A DNA stretch of 64,000 nucleotides from Sulfitobacter sp. DFL-14 (GCF_003335585.1 NZ_QBFD01000022.1:365468-429467), one strand, 5' to 3'. Positions 34,722 through 44,879 are shown, numbered from the stretch's first letter. The notes: generated from the sequence alone by a model not told the origin. Numbers and translations: made by a program.

Positions 34722-36113
34722 ATGGACATCACGTTTCTTCTGAACGGAGAACCTGTGTCACCAACCGACGTATCCCCCACCACCACGCTGCTTGACTGGC
34801 TGCGCGAAGCGCGCGGCCTGACCGGCACCAAGGAGGGCTGCAACGAGGGCGACTGCGGGGCCTGCACGGTGATGATCACCGACGAAACGGGATCGCGCGC
34901 GCTGAACGGCTGCATCCTGTTCCTGCCGCAGGTGCATGGCAAACATGTCACCACGGTGGAAGGCATCAGCGCCCCCGACGGCAGCCTGCACCCGGTGCAG
35001 CAGGCGATGGTGGACCACCACGGCAGCCAATGCGGCTTCTGCACACCGGGCTTTGTCGTCTCCATGGCCTGCGCCCATCTCAACGGGGCCAGGGACCATG
35101 ACACGCAGCTTGCGGGAAACCTCTGCCGCTGCACCGGCTATGCCCCGATCATCCGGGCGGCCCGGGCGGCGGAGGCCGCACCCGTCCCCGCCCATCTCGA
35201 AAACCTGTCGCTTCATTGTTCCGAAAATACCACCGGGGGGTCCGGGGGGCTGGCCCCCCGGGTTCTGCAGCCGACCCATTCCGACGATCTGGCGCGCTGG
35301 TACGCCGCCAACCCCGGGGCCACCCTGATTGCAGGGGCCACCGACGTGGGCCTCTGGGTCACCAAGCAATTCCGCGATCTGGACCAGATCGCCTTTCTCA
35401 ACCAATGCGCCGATCTGCGCGGCATCACGGATGCGGGCGATCACTGGCGCATCGGGGCGATGACCAGCCTGACCATGCTTGAAGCCCATTTCGCCCCGCA
35501 CCATCCCAGCCTCGGCGCCATGCTGCGCCGCTATGGCTCGGTGCAGGTCCGCAATGCCGCGACCATTGGCGGCAATATTGCCAACGGCTCGCCCATCGGC
35601 GACGGGCCGCCCGCACTGATCGCCCTGGGGGCCACCCTGCATCTGCGTCACGGCGAGACGCGCCGCAGCCTGCCGCTGGAGGATTTCTTTCTCGCCTATG
35701 GCAAACAGGACCGTGCACCGGGCGAATTCGTCGAGGCGGTCAGCGTTCCGAAACAACCCGATACCCTGCGCTGTTACAAACTCTCGAAACGCTTTGATCA
35801 GGACATCTCGGCGGTCTGCGGCTGTCTCAACATCACCCGCAAGGACCAGACCATCACCAGCGCCCGCATCGCCTTTGGCGGCATGGCGGGCACCCCGAAA
35901 CGCGCAGCTGCAACCGAGGCCACGCTGACCGGCGCGCCTTTCACTGCTGACAGTTTCCAGGCTGCGATGGCGGCAATGGCGGCGGATTTCGAACCGATGT
36001 CCGACATGCGCGCCTCTGCCCGCTACCGGATGCAGACCGCGCAGAACATGTTGCTGCGGTACTTCCATGACCTTTCTGGCCAGACCACCGATGTCAGCAA
36101 GGTGAGCGCATGA
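34722..36113 (+). CDS. xdhA: Xanthine dehydrogenase small subunit (2Fe-2S and FAD)
   Basis: The 463-residue product has the plant-type 2Fe-2S cluster (Cys40, 45, 48, 64), the second cluster (Cys104, 107, 135, 137), and from about residue 185 the FAD domain ([28 protein letters not shown]) and CO-dehydrogenase flavoprotein C-terminus. It takes electrons from the molybdenum subunit to NAD+. Residues 164-183 between the iron-sulfur and FAD domains are encoded by a sequence that matches the intergenic repeat found elsewhere in the window. xdhB follows with a 4-bp overlap. Confidence 0.95.
   Translation: MDITFLLNGEPVSPTDVSPTTTLLDWLREARGLTGTKEGCNEGDCGACTVMITDETGSRALNGCILFLPQVHGKHVTTVEGISAPDGSLHPVQQAMVDHHGSQCGFCTPGFVVSMACAHLNGARDHDTQLAGNLCRCTGYAPIIRAARAAEAAPVPAHLENLSLHCSENTTGGSGGLAPRVLQPTHSDDLARWYAANPGATLIAGATDVGLWVTKQFRDLDQIAFLNQCADLRGITDAGDHWRIGAMTSLTMLEAHFAPHHPSLGAMLRRYGSVQVRNAATIGGNIANGSPIGDGPPALIALGATLHLRHGETRRSLPLEDFFLAYGKQDRAPGEFVEAVSVPKQPDTLRCYKLSKRFDQDISAVCGCLNITRKDQTITSARIAFGGMAGTPKRAAATEATLTGAPFTADSFQAAMAAMAADFEPMSDMRASARYRMQTAQNMLLRYFHDLSGQTTDVSKVSA
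35211..35266 (+). repeat. Dispersed repeat copy lying in frame inside xdhA
   Basis: The segment begins CTTCATTGTTCCGAAAATAC, the same core as at 40793, 44008 and 52152, and continues into a G/C-rich palindrome (CCGGGGGGC at 35242-35250 with GCCCCCCGG at 35253-35261). It stays in frame and encodes residues 164-183 ([10 protein letters not shown], then [10 protein letters not shown]). Confidence 0.7.
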
Positions 36114-38500
36114 GCATCGCGCAGCCCCTGCCCCATGACGCCGCCGAGCTGCATGTGACCGGTGCCGCGCGTTATGTCGATGACATTCCGGTGCCGGGCA
36201 ATACACTGCATCTGGCTTTCGGGCTCAGCCGGCACGCCGCCGGAAAGATCACCGCCATGGACCTTGACGCGGTCCGCGACGCTCCCGGCGTGGTCGCCGT
36301 GCTGAGTGCCGGGGATCTGCCTTTCGATGCCGATTGTTCCCCCTCCAACCATGACGAGCCCTTGCTGGCGACCGGCGAGGTCCATTACCTTGGCCAGCCG
36401 CTGTTTCTGGTCATCGCAACCTCTCATCTGGCCGCACGCCGGGCGGCGCAGCTGGGCAAGGTCGGGATTGCGGCGCAGAAACCGGTCCTGAGCATCGCGG
36501 AGGCCCTTGCCGCCGACACAAGGTTCGAGGAAGGGCCGCGCATCTATCAAAAGGGCGAACCGGAGGCGATGCTGCCCCGGGCCGCACACCGCCTGTCGGG
36601 CAGCATCGGGATCGGCGGGCAGGAGCATTTCTATCTGGAGGGGCAGGCCGCCCTTGCCCTGCCTCAGGAAGGCGGCGACATGCTGGTGCACAGTTCCACC
36701 CAGCACCCGACAGAGATCCAGCACAAGGTTGCCCATGCCATCGGCAAGCCGATGCATGCCGTGCGCGTGGAAACCCGCCGCATGGGTGGCGGTTTCGGCG
36801 GCAAGGAAAGCCAGGGCAACGCGCTGGCCATCGCCTGCGCGCTGGCCGCGCGGCAAACCGGGCGGCCCTGCAAGATGCGCTATGACCGCGACGACGACAT
36901 GATCGTGACCGGCAAGCGGCACGATTTCCGCATCGACTATGACGTGGGCTTTGACGACGCGGGCCGCATCGTGGCGCTGGATTTCACCCAATACGCGCGC
37001 TGCGGCTGGGCCATGGACCTGAGCCTGCCGGTGGCCGACCGGGCGATGTTGCATGCCGATAACGCCTATCACCTGAAACACATCCGCATCACCTCGCACC
37101 GGCTGCGCACCAATACGCAATCGGCCACGGCCTTTCGCGGCTTTGGCGGGCCACAGGGGATGGTCGGGATCGAAAAGGTGATGGACCATATCGCCCATGC
37201 CCGCGGGCTGGACCCGCTGGCGGTGCGGCGGGCCAATTACTATGCCGATCATCTGGAACCACCCCCGGAGGCCGAGACCGGCAGCGCGCCGGTCACCGCC
37301 TCACCGGCAGAAGACAATACCTCGCGCGGGGCGCGGCCTGCACCGGCCAAAACGCCCCCGGCCCCGGCCGAAGGCCAGCAGACAACGCCCTATCACCAGC
37401 CGGTCACCGATTGCGTCATCAATGCGCTGACCGACCGGCTGGCGCAAAGCTGCGACTATGACAGGCGGCGCGCTGCGATTGCGGCGTGGAACGCGGGCCA
37501 GCCACTGCTGAAACGCGGGATCGCGCTGACCCCGGTGAAATTCGGAATTTCCTTCACGCTCACCCATCTCAACCAGGCGGGTGCGCTGGTGCACGTCTAT
37601 CAGGACGGGTCGATCCACCTGAACCACGGCGGCACGGAGATGGGGCAAGGGTTGTTCCAGAAGGTCGCGCAGGTGGCTGCCAGCCGCTTTGGCGTGCCGC
37701 TGGAAGCGGTCAAGATCACCGCGACGGACACCGGCAAGGTGCCCAACACCTCCGCCACGGCGGCCTCCTCCGGGTCGGACCTGAACGGCATGGCGGTGCA
37801 AAACGCCTGCGACGAGATCCGCGAACGGATCAGGGCGCATCTGGCGGAACGCTACCAGACATCCGAGGTCAGTTTTGCCGGGGGCATGGTGCGCGCGGGC
37901 GGCGAGGAGATCACCTTTGCCGAGGCCGCCGCCTCTGCCTATCAGACCCGGGTCAGCCTGTCGGCCACCGGGTTCTACAAGACACCGGATATCGAATGGG
38001 ACCGGATCCGGGGCCGGGGGCGGCCCTTTTACTACTTCGCCTATGGCGCGGCCTGTACCGAGGTGGTGATCGACACGCTGACCGGTGAAAACCGCATCCT
38101 GCGCACCGACATCCTGCATGATGCGGGTGCCTCGCTGAATCCCGCCATCGACATCGGCCAGATCGAGGGCGGCTACGTGCAGGGCGCGGGCTGGCTGACG
38201 ACGGAGGAACTGGTCTGGGATGACAACGGCGCGCTGAAGACACATGCGCCCTCGACCTACAAGATACCCGCCTGCGGCGACCGCCCCGAGGTGTTCAACG
38301 TGGCGCTCTGGGATCAGCCGAACCCGGCGCAAACGGTTTACCGGTCCAAGGCGGTGGGGGAGCCGCCGCTGATGCTGGGCATCTCCGCCCTGATGGCCCT
38401 GTCGGATGCGGTGGCAGCCTGTGGTCCGGGTTATGGCGACCTGCAGGCCCCCGCGACGGCGGAACAGGTCCTGGCCGCCGTGGAGAGGACCCGGGCATGA
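36110..38500 (+). CDS. xdhB: Xanthine dehydrogenase molybdopterin-binding subunit
   Basis: The 796-residue product has the molybdenum-cofactor motifs (GGGFGGKES near 225, RGFGGPQG near 345, [11 protein letters not shown]) and the catalytic Glu in [10 protein letters not shown] near residue 749. It hydroxylates hypoxanthine and xanthine to urate. Between residues about 380 and 425 it contains an Ala/Pro/Glu-rich insertion (37251-37390), where the compact family members have only a few residues before QTTPYHQPV. It overlaps xdhA and xdhC by 4 bp each. Confidence 0.94.
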   Translation: MSIAQPLPHDAAELHVTGAARYVDDIPVPGNTLHLAFGLSRHAAGKITAMDLDAVRDAPGVVAVLSAGDLPFDADCSPSNHDEPLLATGEVHYLGQPLFLVIATSHLAARRAAQLGKVGIAAQKPVLSIAEALAADTRFEEGPRIYQKGEPEAMLPRAAHRLSGSIGIGGQEHFYLEGQAALALPQEGGDMLVHSSTQHPTEIQHKVAHAIGKPMHAVRVETRRMGGGFGGKESQGNALAIACALAARQTGRPCKMRYDRDDDMIVTGKRHDFRIDYDVGFDDAGRIVALDFTQYARCGWAMDLSLPVADRAMLHADNAYHLKHIRITSHRLRTNTQSATAFRGFGGPQGMVGIEKVMDHIAHARGLDPLAVRRANYYADHLEPPPEAETGSAPVTASPAEDNTSRGARPAPAKTPPAPAEGQQTTPYHQPVTDCVINALTDRLAQSCDYDRRRAAIAAWNAGQPLLKRGIALTPVKFGISFTLTHLNQAGALVHVYQDGSIHLNHGGTEMGQGLFQKVAQVAASRFGVPLEAVKITATDTGKVPNTSATAASSGSDLNGMAVQNACDEIRERIRAHLAERYQTSEVSFAGGMVRAGGEEITFAEAAASAYQTRVSLSATGFYKTPDIEWDRIRGRGRPFYYFAYGAACTEVVIDTLTGENRILRTDILHDAGASLNPAIDIGQIEGGYVQGAGWLTTEELVWDDNGALKTHAPSTYKIPACGDRPEVFNVALWDQPNPAQTVYRSKAVGEPPLMLGISALMALSDAVAACGPGYGDLQAPATAEQVLAAVERTRA

Positions 38501-39264
38501 GCGACGCGGTCTATGTCCAGATCACCGCCACGCGCGGTTCCGCCCCCCGCGATGCAGGCACGGCGATGAAAGTCACCCTGCGGGACATCACCGGCACCAT
38601 CGGCGGCGGTGCGCTGGAACTTCAGGCGATTGAAACGGCCCGCAGGATGCTGGCAGAGGATGCCCCGGAACGGGAGGAGACCCTGCCCCTGGGTCCGGGC
38701 CTCGGTCAGTGCTGTGGCGGTGCGGTCTCGCTACGGTTCACCCGCGAGACATGTACAACCGACGTGGCGCAGGTTCATGCCCATCCGAATGTCGCATACC
38801 GCCATCCCCCTGCTGACCTCTGGCTGTGGGGCGCCGGGCATGTGGGCCGCGCGGTGGTGCGGGCCTGCCCGCCCCAAGCCTTCAACATAACCTGGGTAGA
38901 CACAGGTGCCGATCGTTTCCCACCGCAGGTGGGAAGCCATGTCACGACGGTCCCGACGGCGGATATGCCGCGCCTTGCCGCGCGCGCGCCGGTGCAGGCG
39001 CATCACCTGATCTTTACCTATGCCCATGACCTCGACCTCGCGCTTTGCGCCGCGCTGCTGGCGCGCGGCTTTGCCTCCTGCGGGCTGATCGGGTCGGAGA
39101 CCAAATGGGCGCGGTTCAGCAAGAGATTGCGCGCGCTGGGGCTTGATCCCGCGCCGATCACCTGCCCCATTGGGGACAAATCGCTTGGCAAGGTCCCCGA
39201 TGACATTGCCAGGGGCTGTGTAAACGGGCTTCTTGCCCTGATGCCCGAAGGGGAAACCGCATGA
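38497..39264 (+). CDS. xdhC: Xanthine dehydrogenase accessory protein XdhC
   Basis: The 255-residue product has the XdhC/CoxI motif RGSAPRDAGTAM, GTIGGGALE and GQCCGGAV, then a Rossmann domain (LWLWGAGHVGRAVV) and SKTKWARF-like GSETKWARFSKRL. XdhC binds the molybdenum cofactor, promotes its sulfuration and inserts it into XdhB. The N-terminus is somewhat shorter than usual, starting close to the first motif. Both ends overlap neighbours by 4 bp. Confidence 0.92.
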   Translation: MSDAVYVQITATRGSAPRDAGTAMKVTLRDITGTIGGGALELQAIETARRMLAEDAPEREETLPLGPGLGQCCGGAVSLRFTRETCTTDVAQVHAHPNVAYRHPPADLWLWGAGHVGRAVVRACPPQAFNITWVDTGADRFPPQVGSHVTTVPTADMPRLAARAPVQAHHLIFTYAHDLDLALCAALLARGFASCGLIGSETKWARFSKRLRALGLDPAPITCPIGDKSLGKVPDDIARGCVNGLLALMPEGETA

Positions 39265-40781
39265 ACGATACACCCCTGCTGGACCTGTCCGGCCTGACCA
39301 AGGCCTATCCCGGAGTCGTGGCCAATGACGGGGTGTCGCTGCGCATCGCACCGGGCGAAGTGCATGCCCTGCTGGGCGAAAACGGCGCTGGCAAATCGAC
39401 CCTGGTCAAGATGATCTACGGGCTGGTGAAGCCGGATGCGGGAAAAATGCAGATGCATGGCGCGGGTTTTGCCCCGGCGGAACCCCGCGCGGCGCGGGCC
39501 GCGGGTGTGGGCATGGTGTTCCAGCATTTTTCGCTGTTCGATGCGCTGACCGTTGCCGAGAATATCGCGCTGGGGATGGAGGACGCGCCGAAGCTGCGCG
39601 CATTGAGCCAGCGCATCCGCGAGGTCTCCGATACCTATGGTTTGCCGCTGTCGCCCGACCGCGTGGTGGGCGACCTGTCGGCAGGCGAGCGCCAGCGGGT
39701 CGAGATCATCCGCTGCCTGTTGCAGGACCCCAAGCTGCTGATCATGGATGAGCCTACATCCGTCCTGACCCCGCAGGAGGTCGAGATCCTGTTCAAGACC
39801 CTGCGCAAGCTCTCCGCCGAGGGCACTGCGATCTTGTATATTTCGCACAAGCTGGAGGAGATCCGCGCGCTCTGTGACAGCGCCACGATCCTGCGGCTGG
39901 GCAAGGTGGTGGGCCATTGCACCCCGTCAGAGACATCGGCCCGCGACATGGCGGAAATGATGGTGGGCACGGTGCTGAAAACCCCCACACGGGCCGGCAA
40001 GACGCCGGGTGACGTGGTGCTGGCGCTGACCGGCTTGTCCGCGAAATCGCCCAGCGCCTTCGGCATGCCCCTGCGCGACATCAATGTCGAGGTGCGCGCA
40101 GGCGAGGTGCTGGGCATCGGCGGGGTGGCGGGCAACGGCCAGGACGAATTGCTGGCAGCCCTTTCCGGCGAAACCCTCAGCGCGCCGGGGATGATCGCCT
40201 TTCAGGGCCGCGACATCGGCGTGCTGGGCCCGACCCCGCGCCGCGCGATGGGTATCCTGACAGCGCCGGAGGAGCGGCTGGGCCATGCCGCTGCGCCCGA
40301 CATGTCGCTGACGGAGAACGCCATGCTGACCGGCGCGGCGCGCGAAAACCTGGACCGGGGCGGCATGCTGGACTGGGGTGCGGCGCGCGCCTTTGCCGAA
40401 CGGATTATCAGCACTTTCGACGTGCGCACCCCCGGCCCGGGCAATGCGGCGCGCTCCCTTTCGGGGGGCAACCTGCAGAAATTCGTGATCGGGCGCGAGG
40501 TTCTGCAACGCCCCGATCTTCTGGTGGTGAACCAGCCGACCTGGGGGGTCGATGCCTCTGCCGCCGCTGCGATTCGGCAGGCGCTGCTGGATCTGGCCGA
40601 AAACGGCGCGGCCATTATCGCAATCAGCCAGGATCTGGACGAATTGATGGAAATTTCCGACCGTTTCGCCGCCTTGAACGAAGGCCGCCTGTCACCCACC
40701 CGCCCCGCGCAGGGGCTGACAGTGGATGAGATCGGGATGATGATGGGTGGCGCCCATGGAATGGAGGTGGCGCATGTCTGA
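39261..40781 (+). CDS. Nucleoside/purine ABC importer ATPase (two ATP-binding domains)
   Basis: The 506-residue product has two ABC domains. The first is complete (GENGAGKST, LSAGERQRVEI, LLIMDEPTSVLTP); the second has a degenerate P-loop (GVAGNGQDELLAAL) and LSGGNLQKFVIGRE. This is the layout of sugar- and nucleoside-type importers such as BmpB/NupA (RbsA-like). Two permeases and a BMP-family binding protein follow. Its position right after xdhABC indicates import of purine bases or nucleosides that feed xanthine dehydrogenase. Confidence 0.9.
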   Translation: MNDTPLLDLSGLTKAYPGVVANDGVSLRIAPGEVHALLGENGAGKSTLVKMIYGLVKPDAGKMQMHGAGFAPAEPRAARAAGVGMVFQHFSLFDALTVAENIALGMEDAPKLRALSQRIREVSDTYGLPLSPDRVVGDLSAGERQRVEIIRCLLQDPKLLIMDEPTSVLTPQEVEILFKTLRKLSAEGTAILYISHKLEEIRALCDSATILRLGKVVGHCTPSETSARDMAEMMVGTVLKTPTRAGKTPGDVVLALTGLSAKSPSAFGMPLRDINVEVRAGEVLGIGGVAGNGQDELLAALSGETLSAPGMIAFQGRDIGVLGPTPRRAMGILTAPEERLGHAAAPDMSLTENAMLTGAARENLDRGGMLDWGAARAFAERIISTFDVRTPGPGNAARSLSGGNLQKFVIGREVLQRPDLLVVNQPTWGVDASAAAAIRQALLDLAENGAAIIAISQDLDELMEISDRFAALNEGRLSPTRPAQGLTVDEIGMMMGGAHGMEVAHV

Positions 40782-40792
40782 ACCGGTTCATT

Positions 40793-40817
40793 CGTGTATT
40801 TTGGGAACAATGAAGCC
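40793..40817 (-). repeat. Copy of the CTTCATTGTTC repeat in the ATPase-permease gap
   Basis: On the minus strand it reads GCTTCATTGTTCCCAAAATA plus CACGAA, matching the cores at 35211, 44008 and 52152. It fills most of the 48-bp gap between the ATPase stop and the permease start. Confidence 0.7.
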
Positions 40818-40829
40818 TGGGGGCGGCGC

Positions 40830-41912
40830 ATGATCCGGCTGGAGAAGCGACCGCAGCCGAGCCGGGCATTTTCGCTGGCCACGCCCCTGCTGGCGGTGCT
40901 GGCAACCATGGTGTTTGGCGGGCTGATGTTTGCCCTGCTGGGCAAGGACCCTGTCACCTCGATCATCACGATCTTCTGGCAGCCGCTGTTCGGCGAATTC
41001 GCCTTTTATTATCGTCCGCAACTGCTGATCAAGGGGGCGCCGCTGGTGCTGATCGCCATCGGCCTGAGCCTGGGCTTCAAGGCGGGGATCTGGAACATCG
41101 GGGCGGAAGGGCAGTACATCATGGGCGCGCTTTTTGGTGCGGGCGTGGGGCTGGCATTTTATCCGTTGGACAGTTTCATCGTCTTTCCGCTGATGGTGAT
41201 GGGCGGCGCCTTTGGCGGCTGGATCTGGGCAATGATCCCGGCAATGTTGAAGGTAAAGTTCGGCACCAACGAAATTCTCGTGTCTCTGATGCTGGTCTAT
41301 GTGGCCGAGCAATTCCTTGCCTCGATGTCGCTGGGCCTGATGAAAAACCCCGAAGGTTTCGGCTTTCCCGGATCGCGCAACCTGCAGCAATACGAAAGCG
41401 CCTTCAACGCCGACCTGATCGAGGGATCGGGCATGCATTGGGGCGTTGTGGCGGCACTGATCGCGGTGATCTTTGCCTATGTGCTGCTGACCAAACACCG
41501 GTTGGGCTTTGCCATTCGCGTCACCGGCGAGGCACCGCGCGCCGCGCGTTTCTCTGGTGTGAACCCGACGCGGCTGGTGTTGTTCTGCCTTGGCACATCG
41601 GGGCTGCTGGCCGGTCTGGCCGGGCTGTTCGAAGTTGCAGGGCCTGCGGGCCAGGTGACGATTGATTTCAACGTGGGTTATGGCTTTACCGCGATTATCG
41701 TCGCCTTTCTGGGCCGGTTGCACCCCGTCGGCATCCTGCTGGCGGGCGGGCTGATGGCGCTGACCTATATCGGCGGCGACATCGCGCAATCGCAGCTTGG
41801 CCTGCCCGCTGCCGCGATACAGGTGTTCCAGGGAATGTTGCTGTTCTTCCTGCTCGCCTTTGACCTGTTGACGAATTACCGGCTTCGCTTTGGCCGGACG
41901 GAGGTGGCGTGA
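40830..41912 (+). CDS. Nucleoside/purine ABC importer permease 1 (YufP/NupP type)
   Basis: The 360-residue, strongly hydrophobic product (about 8-10 helices) has the branched-chain/nucleoside permease pattern: GLSLGFKAGIWNIGAEGQYI, SLMLVYVAEQF and GYGFTAIIVAFLGRLHPVGI. The start MIRLEKRPQP at 40830 has GGGGG upstream; an earlier in-frame start would translate the repeat and is unlikely. It overlaps the second permease by 4 bp. Confidence 0.9.
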   Translation: MIRLEKRPQPSRAFSLATPLLAVLATMVFGGLMFALLGKDPVTSIITIFWQPLFGEFAFYYRPQLLIKGAPLVLIAIGLSLGFKAGIWNIGAEGQYIMGALFGAGVGLAFYPLDSFIVFPLMVMGGAFGGWIWAMIPAMLKVKFGTNEILVSLMLVYVAEQFLASMSLGLMKNPEGFGFPGSRNLQQYESAFNADLIEGSGMHWGVVAALIAVIFAYVLLTKHRLGFAIRVTGEAPRAARFSGVNPTRLVLFCLGTSGLLAGLAGLFEVAGPAGQVTIDFNVGYGFTAIIVAFLGRLHPVGILLAGGLMALTYIGGDIAQSQLGLPAAAIQVFQGMLLFFLLAFDLLTNYRLRFGRTEVA

Positions 41913-42832
41913 TGGACCTTTCTGCAATCAACCCGATCCTCTTCGTCGCCGGTTTTCTGGTCGCGGCGACGCCGCTGATCTTTGCCGCCATCGGCGAACT
42001 GGTGGTCGAGAAATCCGGCGTCCTGAACCTTGGCGTCGAAGGCATGATGATCACCGGCGCGATCTGCGGCTTTGCTGTGGCGGTGGAAACCGGCTCACCC
42101 CTGCTGGGCTTTGCCGCCGCCGCCGCAGGCGGGGCGCTGCTGTCGCTGCTTTTTGCCTTCCTTACCCAGATTGCACTGGCCAATCAGGTCGCTTCCGGCC
42201 TGGCACTTACGCTCTTCGGACTCGGGCTCTCGGCGCTTCTGGGCCAAAGCTATGTCGGGGTGAAACCGCCGCGCCTGGGCGATATCGACTTTGGCCCGCT
42301 GGCGGATATTCCGGTGATCGGGCCCGCCGTCTTCACCCATGACATCATCCTGTACCTCGGGCTCGCGCTTGTCGCGGCCACATGGGCCGTGCTGAAATTC
42401 ACCCGTGCGGGGCTGGTGCTGCGCGCCGTGGGCGAAAGCCATGATGCCGCCCATGCACTGGGCTATCACGTCAAGCGCATCCGGACGTTTGCCATCATGT
42501 TCGGCGGGGCCTGCGCGGGCGTCGGCGGGGCCTACATCAGCCTGATCCGGGTGCCGCAATGGACCGAAGGCATGACCGCAGGCATCGGCTGGATCGCCCT
42601 CGCCCTGGTTGTCTTCGCCTCCTGGAAGCCCGGGCGCCTGCTGCTGGGTGCTTATCTTTTCGGCGGCATCACACAATTGCAGCTCAATCTGCAGGGCGCG
42701 GGCGTTGCCATTCCGGTGGAGTATCTGGCAATGTCGCCCTATCTCATCACGATCATCGTCCTGGTGATCCTGTCAGCGGACAAATCGGCGGCACCTGCCT
42801 CCCTTGGCCGCACTTTCCATGCCTCTCAATAG
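41909..42832 (+). CDS. Nucleoside/purine ABC importer permease 2 (YufQ/NupQ type)
   Basis: The 307-residue polytopic product pairs with the preceding permease; it has GELVVEKSGVLNLGVEGMM and GMTAGIGWIALALVVFASWKPGRL (two blocks), both standard in this family. ABC importers of this type use one of each permease as a heterodimer. Confidence 0.9.
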   Translation: MMDLSAINPILFVAGFLVAATPLIFAAIGELVVEKSGVLNLGVEGMMITGAICGFAVAVETGSPLLGFAAAAAGGALLSLLFAFLTQIALANQVASGLALTLFGLGLSALLGQSYVGVKPPRLGDIDFGPLADIPVIGPAVFTHDIILYLGLALVAATWAVLKFTRAGLVLRAVGESHDAAHALGYHVKRIRTFAIMFGGACAGVGGAYISLIRVPQWTEGMTAGIGWIALALVVFASWKPGRLLLGAYLFGGITQLQLNLQGAGVAIPVEYLAMSPYLITIIVLVILSADKSAAPASLGRTFHASQ

Positions 42833-42874
42833 GGGCCAATTCAGCCCGACAAGGGCATCAAACGGGGAATTCAC

Positions 42875-43954
42875 ATGAAACTCACCAAACTACTGACCAG
42901 CGCTGCCATCGCCCTGGGTCTGGCCACGGCAGCCCATGCCGATGGCCATGAAAAGACCAAGGTCGGCTTCGTCTTTGTCGGCCCTGTCGGCGACGGCGGC
43001 TGGACCTACGAACACAACCAGGGCCGCCTGGCCGTCGAAGAGGAATTCGGCGATGCGGTCGAAACCGTCTTTGTCGAAAACGTGGCCGAAGGCCCGGACA
43101 GCGAACGCGTGATGACACAGATGGCGCTGGACGGCGCCGACCTGATCTTCACCACCTCCTTCGGCTACATGGACCCGACCATCAACGTCGCCAAGAAATT
43201 CCCGGACGTGAAGTTCGAACATGCCACCGGTTACAAGCGCGCCGACAACGTCAGCACCTATTCCGCGCGCTTCTACGAAGGCCGCGCCATCCAGGGCCAT
43301 ATCGCGGGCAGCATGACCAAAAGCAACATCATCGGCTATATCGGCTCCTACCCGATCCCCGAAGTGATCCGCGGCATCAATTCCGCCTATATCCACGCCA
43401 AGAAGGTGAACCCCGACGTCCAGTTCAAGATCGTCTGGGCCTACACATGGTTTGACCCCGCCAAGGAAGCGGATGCGGCCAAGGTGCTGATCGAACAGGG
43501 CGCCGACGTGGTGCTGCAACACACCGATTCCACCGCGCCCCAGGCCGCCGCCCAGGAGGCCGGTAACGTGATCACCTTCGGTCAGGCCTCGGACATGGCA
43601 CAATATGCCCCGACACCGCGGGTCTCTTCGATCATCGACAACTGGGCACCCTATTACATCGCGCGCACCAAGGCCGTGATGGATGGCACCTGGGAATCGA
43701 CGGACACCTGGGACGGCATCGGTCCGGGCATGGTCGGCATCGGCGAGATCACCGACGCGGTCCCCGCAGAGGTGAAGGAACAGGCCCTGGCGCTGAAGGA
43801 AAGCATCGCCTCGGGCGCATACCACCCTTTCACCGGGCCGATCAACAAACAGGACGGCAGCGCCTGGCTGGCCGAGGGCGAAACCGCCGATGACGGCACG
43901 CTGGCGGGCATGAACTTCTATGTCGAAGGCATCGAAGGCGATATCCCGCAATAA
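42875..43954 (+). CDS. BMP-family nucleoside/purine-binding protein
   Basis: The 359-residue product has a Sec signal peptide ending AAHADG and a BMP/Med-family fold (KVGFVFVGPVGDGGWTYEHNQG, VADLIFTTSFGY-like ADLIFTTSFGYMD, VTFGQ). BMP proteins bind nucleosides or purines. There is no lipobox Cys, so it is freely periplasmic. It has GGGGAA upstream, and a strong terminator follows, ending the xdh-importer unit. Confidence 0.92.
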   Translation: MKLTKLLTSAAIALGLATAAHADGHEKTKVGFVFVGPVGDGGWTYEHNQGRLAVEEEFGDAVETVFVENVAEGPDSERVMTQMALDGADLIFTTSFGYMDPTINVAKKFPDVKFEHATGYKRADNVSTYSARFYEGRAIQGHIAGSMTKSNIIGYIGSYPIPEVIRGINSAYIHAKKVNPDVQFKIVWAYTWFDPAKEADAAKVLIEQGADVVLQHTDSTAPQAAAQEAGNVITFGQASDMAQYAPTPRVSSIIDNWAPYYIARTKAVMDGTWESTDTWDGIGPGMVGIGEITDAVPAEVKEQALALKESIASGAYHPFTGPINKQDGSAWLAEGETADDGTLAGMNFYVEGIEGDIPQ

Positions 43955-43972
43955 CCCGACGAGATCCCAATC

Positions 43973-44004
43973 AAAGGAGGCAGGCCACCACACCTGCCTC
44001 CTTT
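43973..44004 (+). terminator. Rho-independent terminator of the xdh-purine importer operon
   Basis: AAAGGAGGCAGG (43973-43984) pairs perfectly with CCTGCCTCCTTT (43993-44004), loop 8 bases, followed by T. It stands 18 bases after the BMP stop codon. Confidence 0.88.
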
Positions 44005-44007
44005 TCG

Positions 44008-44132
44008 TTTCATTGTTCCTAAAATACACCTGCACTGCCCCCGCAACCGGATATCCGGCCAAACTCCCGGGCTCAGCGTGCCACAGGCGCCCGGCATGAC
44101 GTCGCGGCGTCAGCCGCGTCCGCCGGATCACC
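44008..44132 (+). repeat. Dispersed intergenic repeat, full-length copy
   Basis: It opens with TTTCATTGTTCCTAAAATAC and runs through GGGCTCAGCGTGCCACAGG to GCGGCGTCAGCCGCG and GGATCACC. The same order of blocks is seen at 52152-52270. It lies in the 250-bp gap before the GST gene, and no gene is visible in the gap. Confidence 0.7.
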
Positions 44133-44204
44133 GCAGCGCTTCTCGCTTTTCCTTTCGCGGCCACCCGTTACACTGGCCCCGGAACCGCCGCGAAAGGCCA
44201 GATC

Positions 44205-44813
44205 ATGATCCACGTCCACCACCTCAACCGCTCCCGCTCGCATCGCATCCTGTGGCTGCTGGAGGAAATCGGCCATCCCTATACCATTGCGCATTACAAG
44301 CGTGACGCCAAAACCAACCTCGCCCCGCCGGAGCTGCGCAGCGTGCACCCCTTGGGCAAATCGCCCATGGTGGAACTGGACGGCAAATTGATCACTGAAA
44401 GTGCTGCGATCACCGAAGTGCTCTGCGCCCGGTTTGCGCCCGAGATGGTTCCGGACCGCGACGATGACGCCTACCTGCGGCATCTCGAACTGATGCATTT
44501 CGCCGAAGGCTCTGCCATGACGCCGATCCTGCTGAACCTCTATGTGGGTCGCCTGGGCGAGGCGGGCGCGCCGCTGCATCCACGCATCTCGGAGGAGCTG
44601 ACCAACCATTTCGCCTATATGAACAGCCTTGTGCGCCCCTCCGGCCATTTTGTGCTGGACCGGTTGTCCGCCGCCGACATCATGCTCAGCTTTCCGGCGG
44701 AAATCGCCATGCGGATGGAGCGCGGCGCGGAATTCCCGGCGCTGAAGGGGTTTGTCGAAATGATCCACGCCCGCCCGGCCTACCAGCGCGCAACGGAAAA
44801 AGGCGGCGAATGA
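44205..44813 (+). CDS. Glutathione S-transferase
   Basis: The 202-residue product has the thioredoxin-like N-terminal domain (MIHVHHLNRSRSHRILWLLEE, then NPLGKSPMVEL-like HPLGKSPMVELDG and ITESAAITEVL) and an all-helical C-terminal domain with LSAADIMLSFP. It would conjugate glutathione to an electrophile or act as a peroxidase; the substrate is unknown. Confidence 0.9.
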   Translation: MIHVHHLNRSRSHRILWLLEEIGHPYTIAHYKRDAKTNLAPPELRSVHPLGKSPMVELDGKLITESAAITEVLCARFAPEMVPDRDDDAYLRHLELMHFAEGSAMTPILLNLYVGRLGEAGAPLHPRISEELTNHFAYMNSLVRPSGHFVLDRLSAADIMLSFPAEIAMRMERGAEFPALKGFVEMIHARPAYQRATEKGGE

Positions 44814-44879
44814 CGACGGGCTGAGCAGCGGGGCAAACCGCCATTGCACCGGGGCTTTCTCCGTGCCACCAAAGCAGTC

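Noticed and set aside
40794..40829. Earlier start for the first purine permease
   Set aside because: It would translate the minus-strand copy of the dispersed repeat; the ATG at 40830 fits the family N-terminus and has a G-rich ribosome-binding site.
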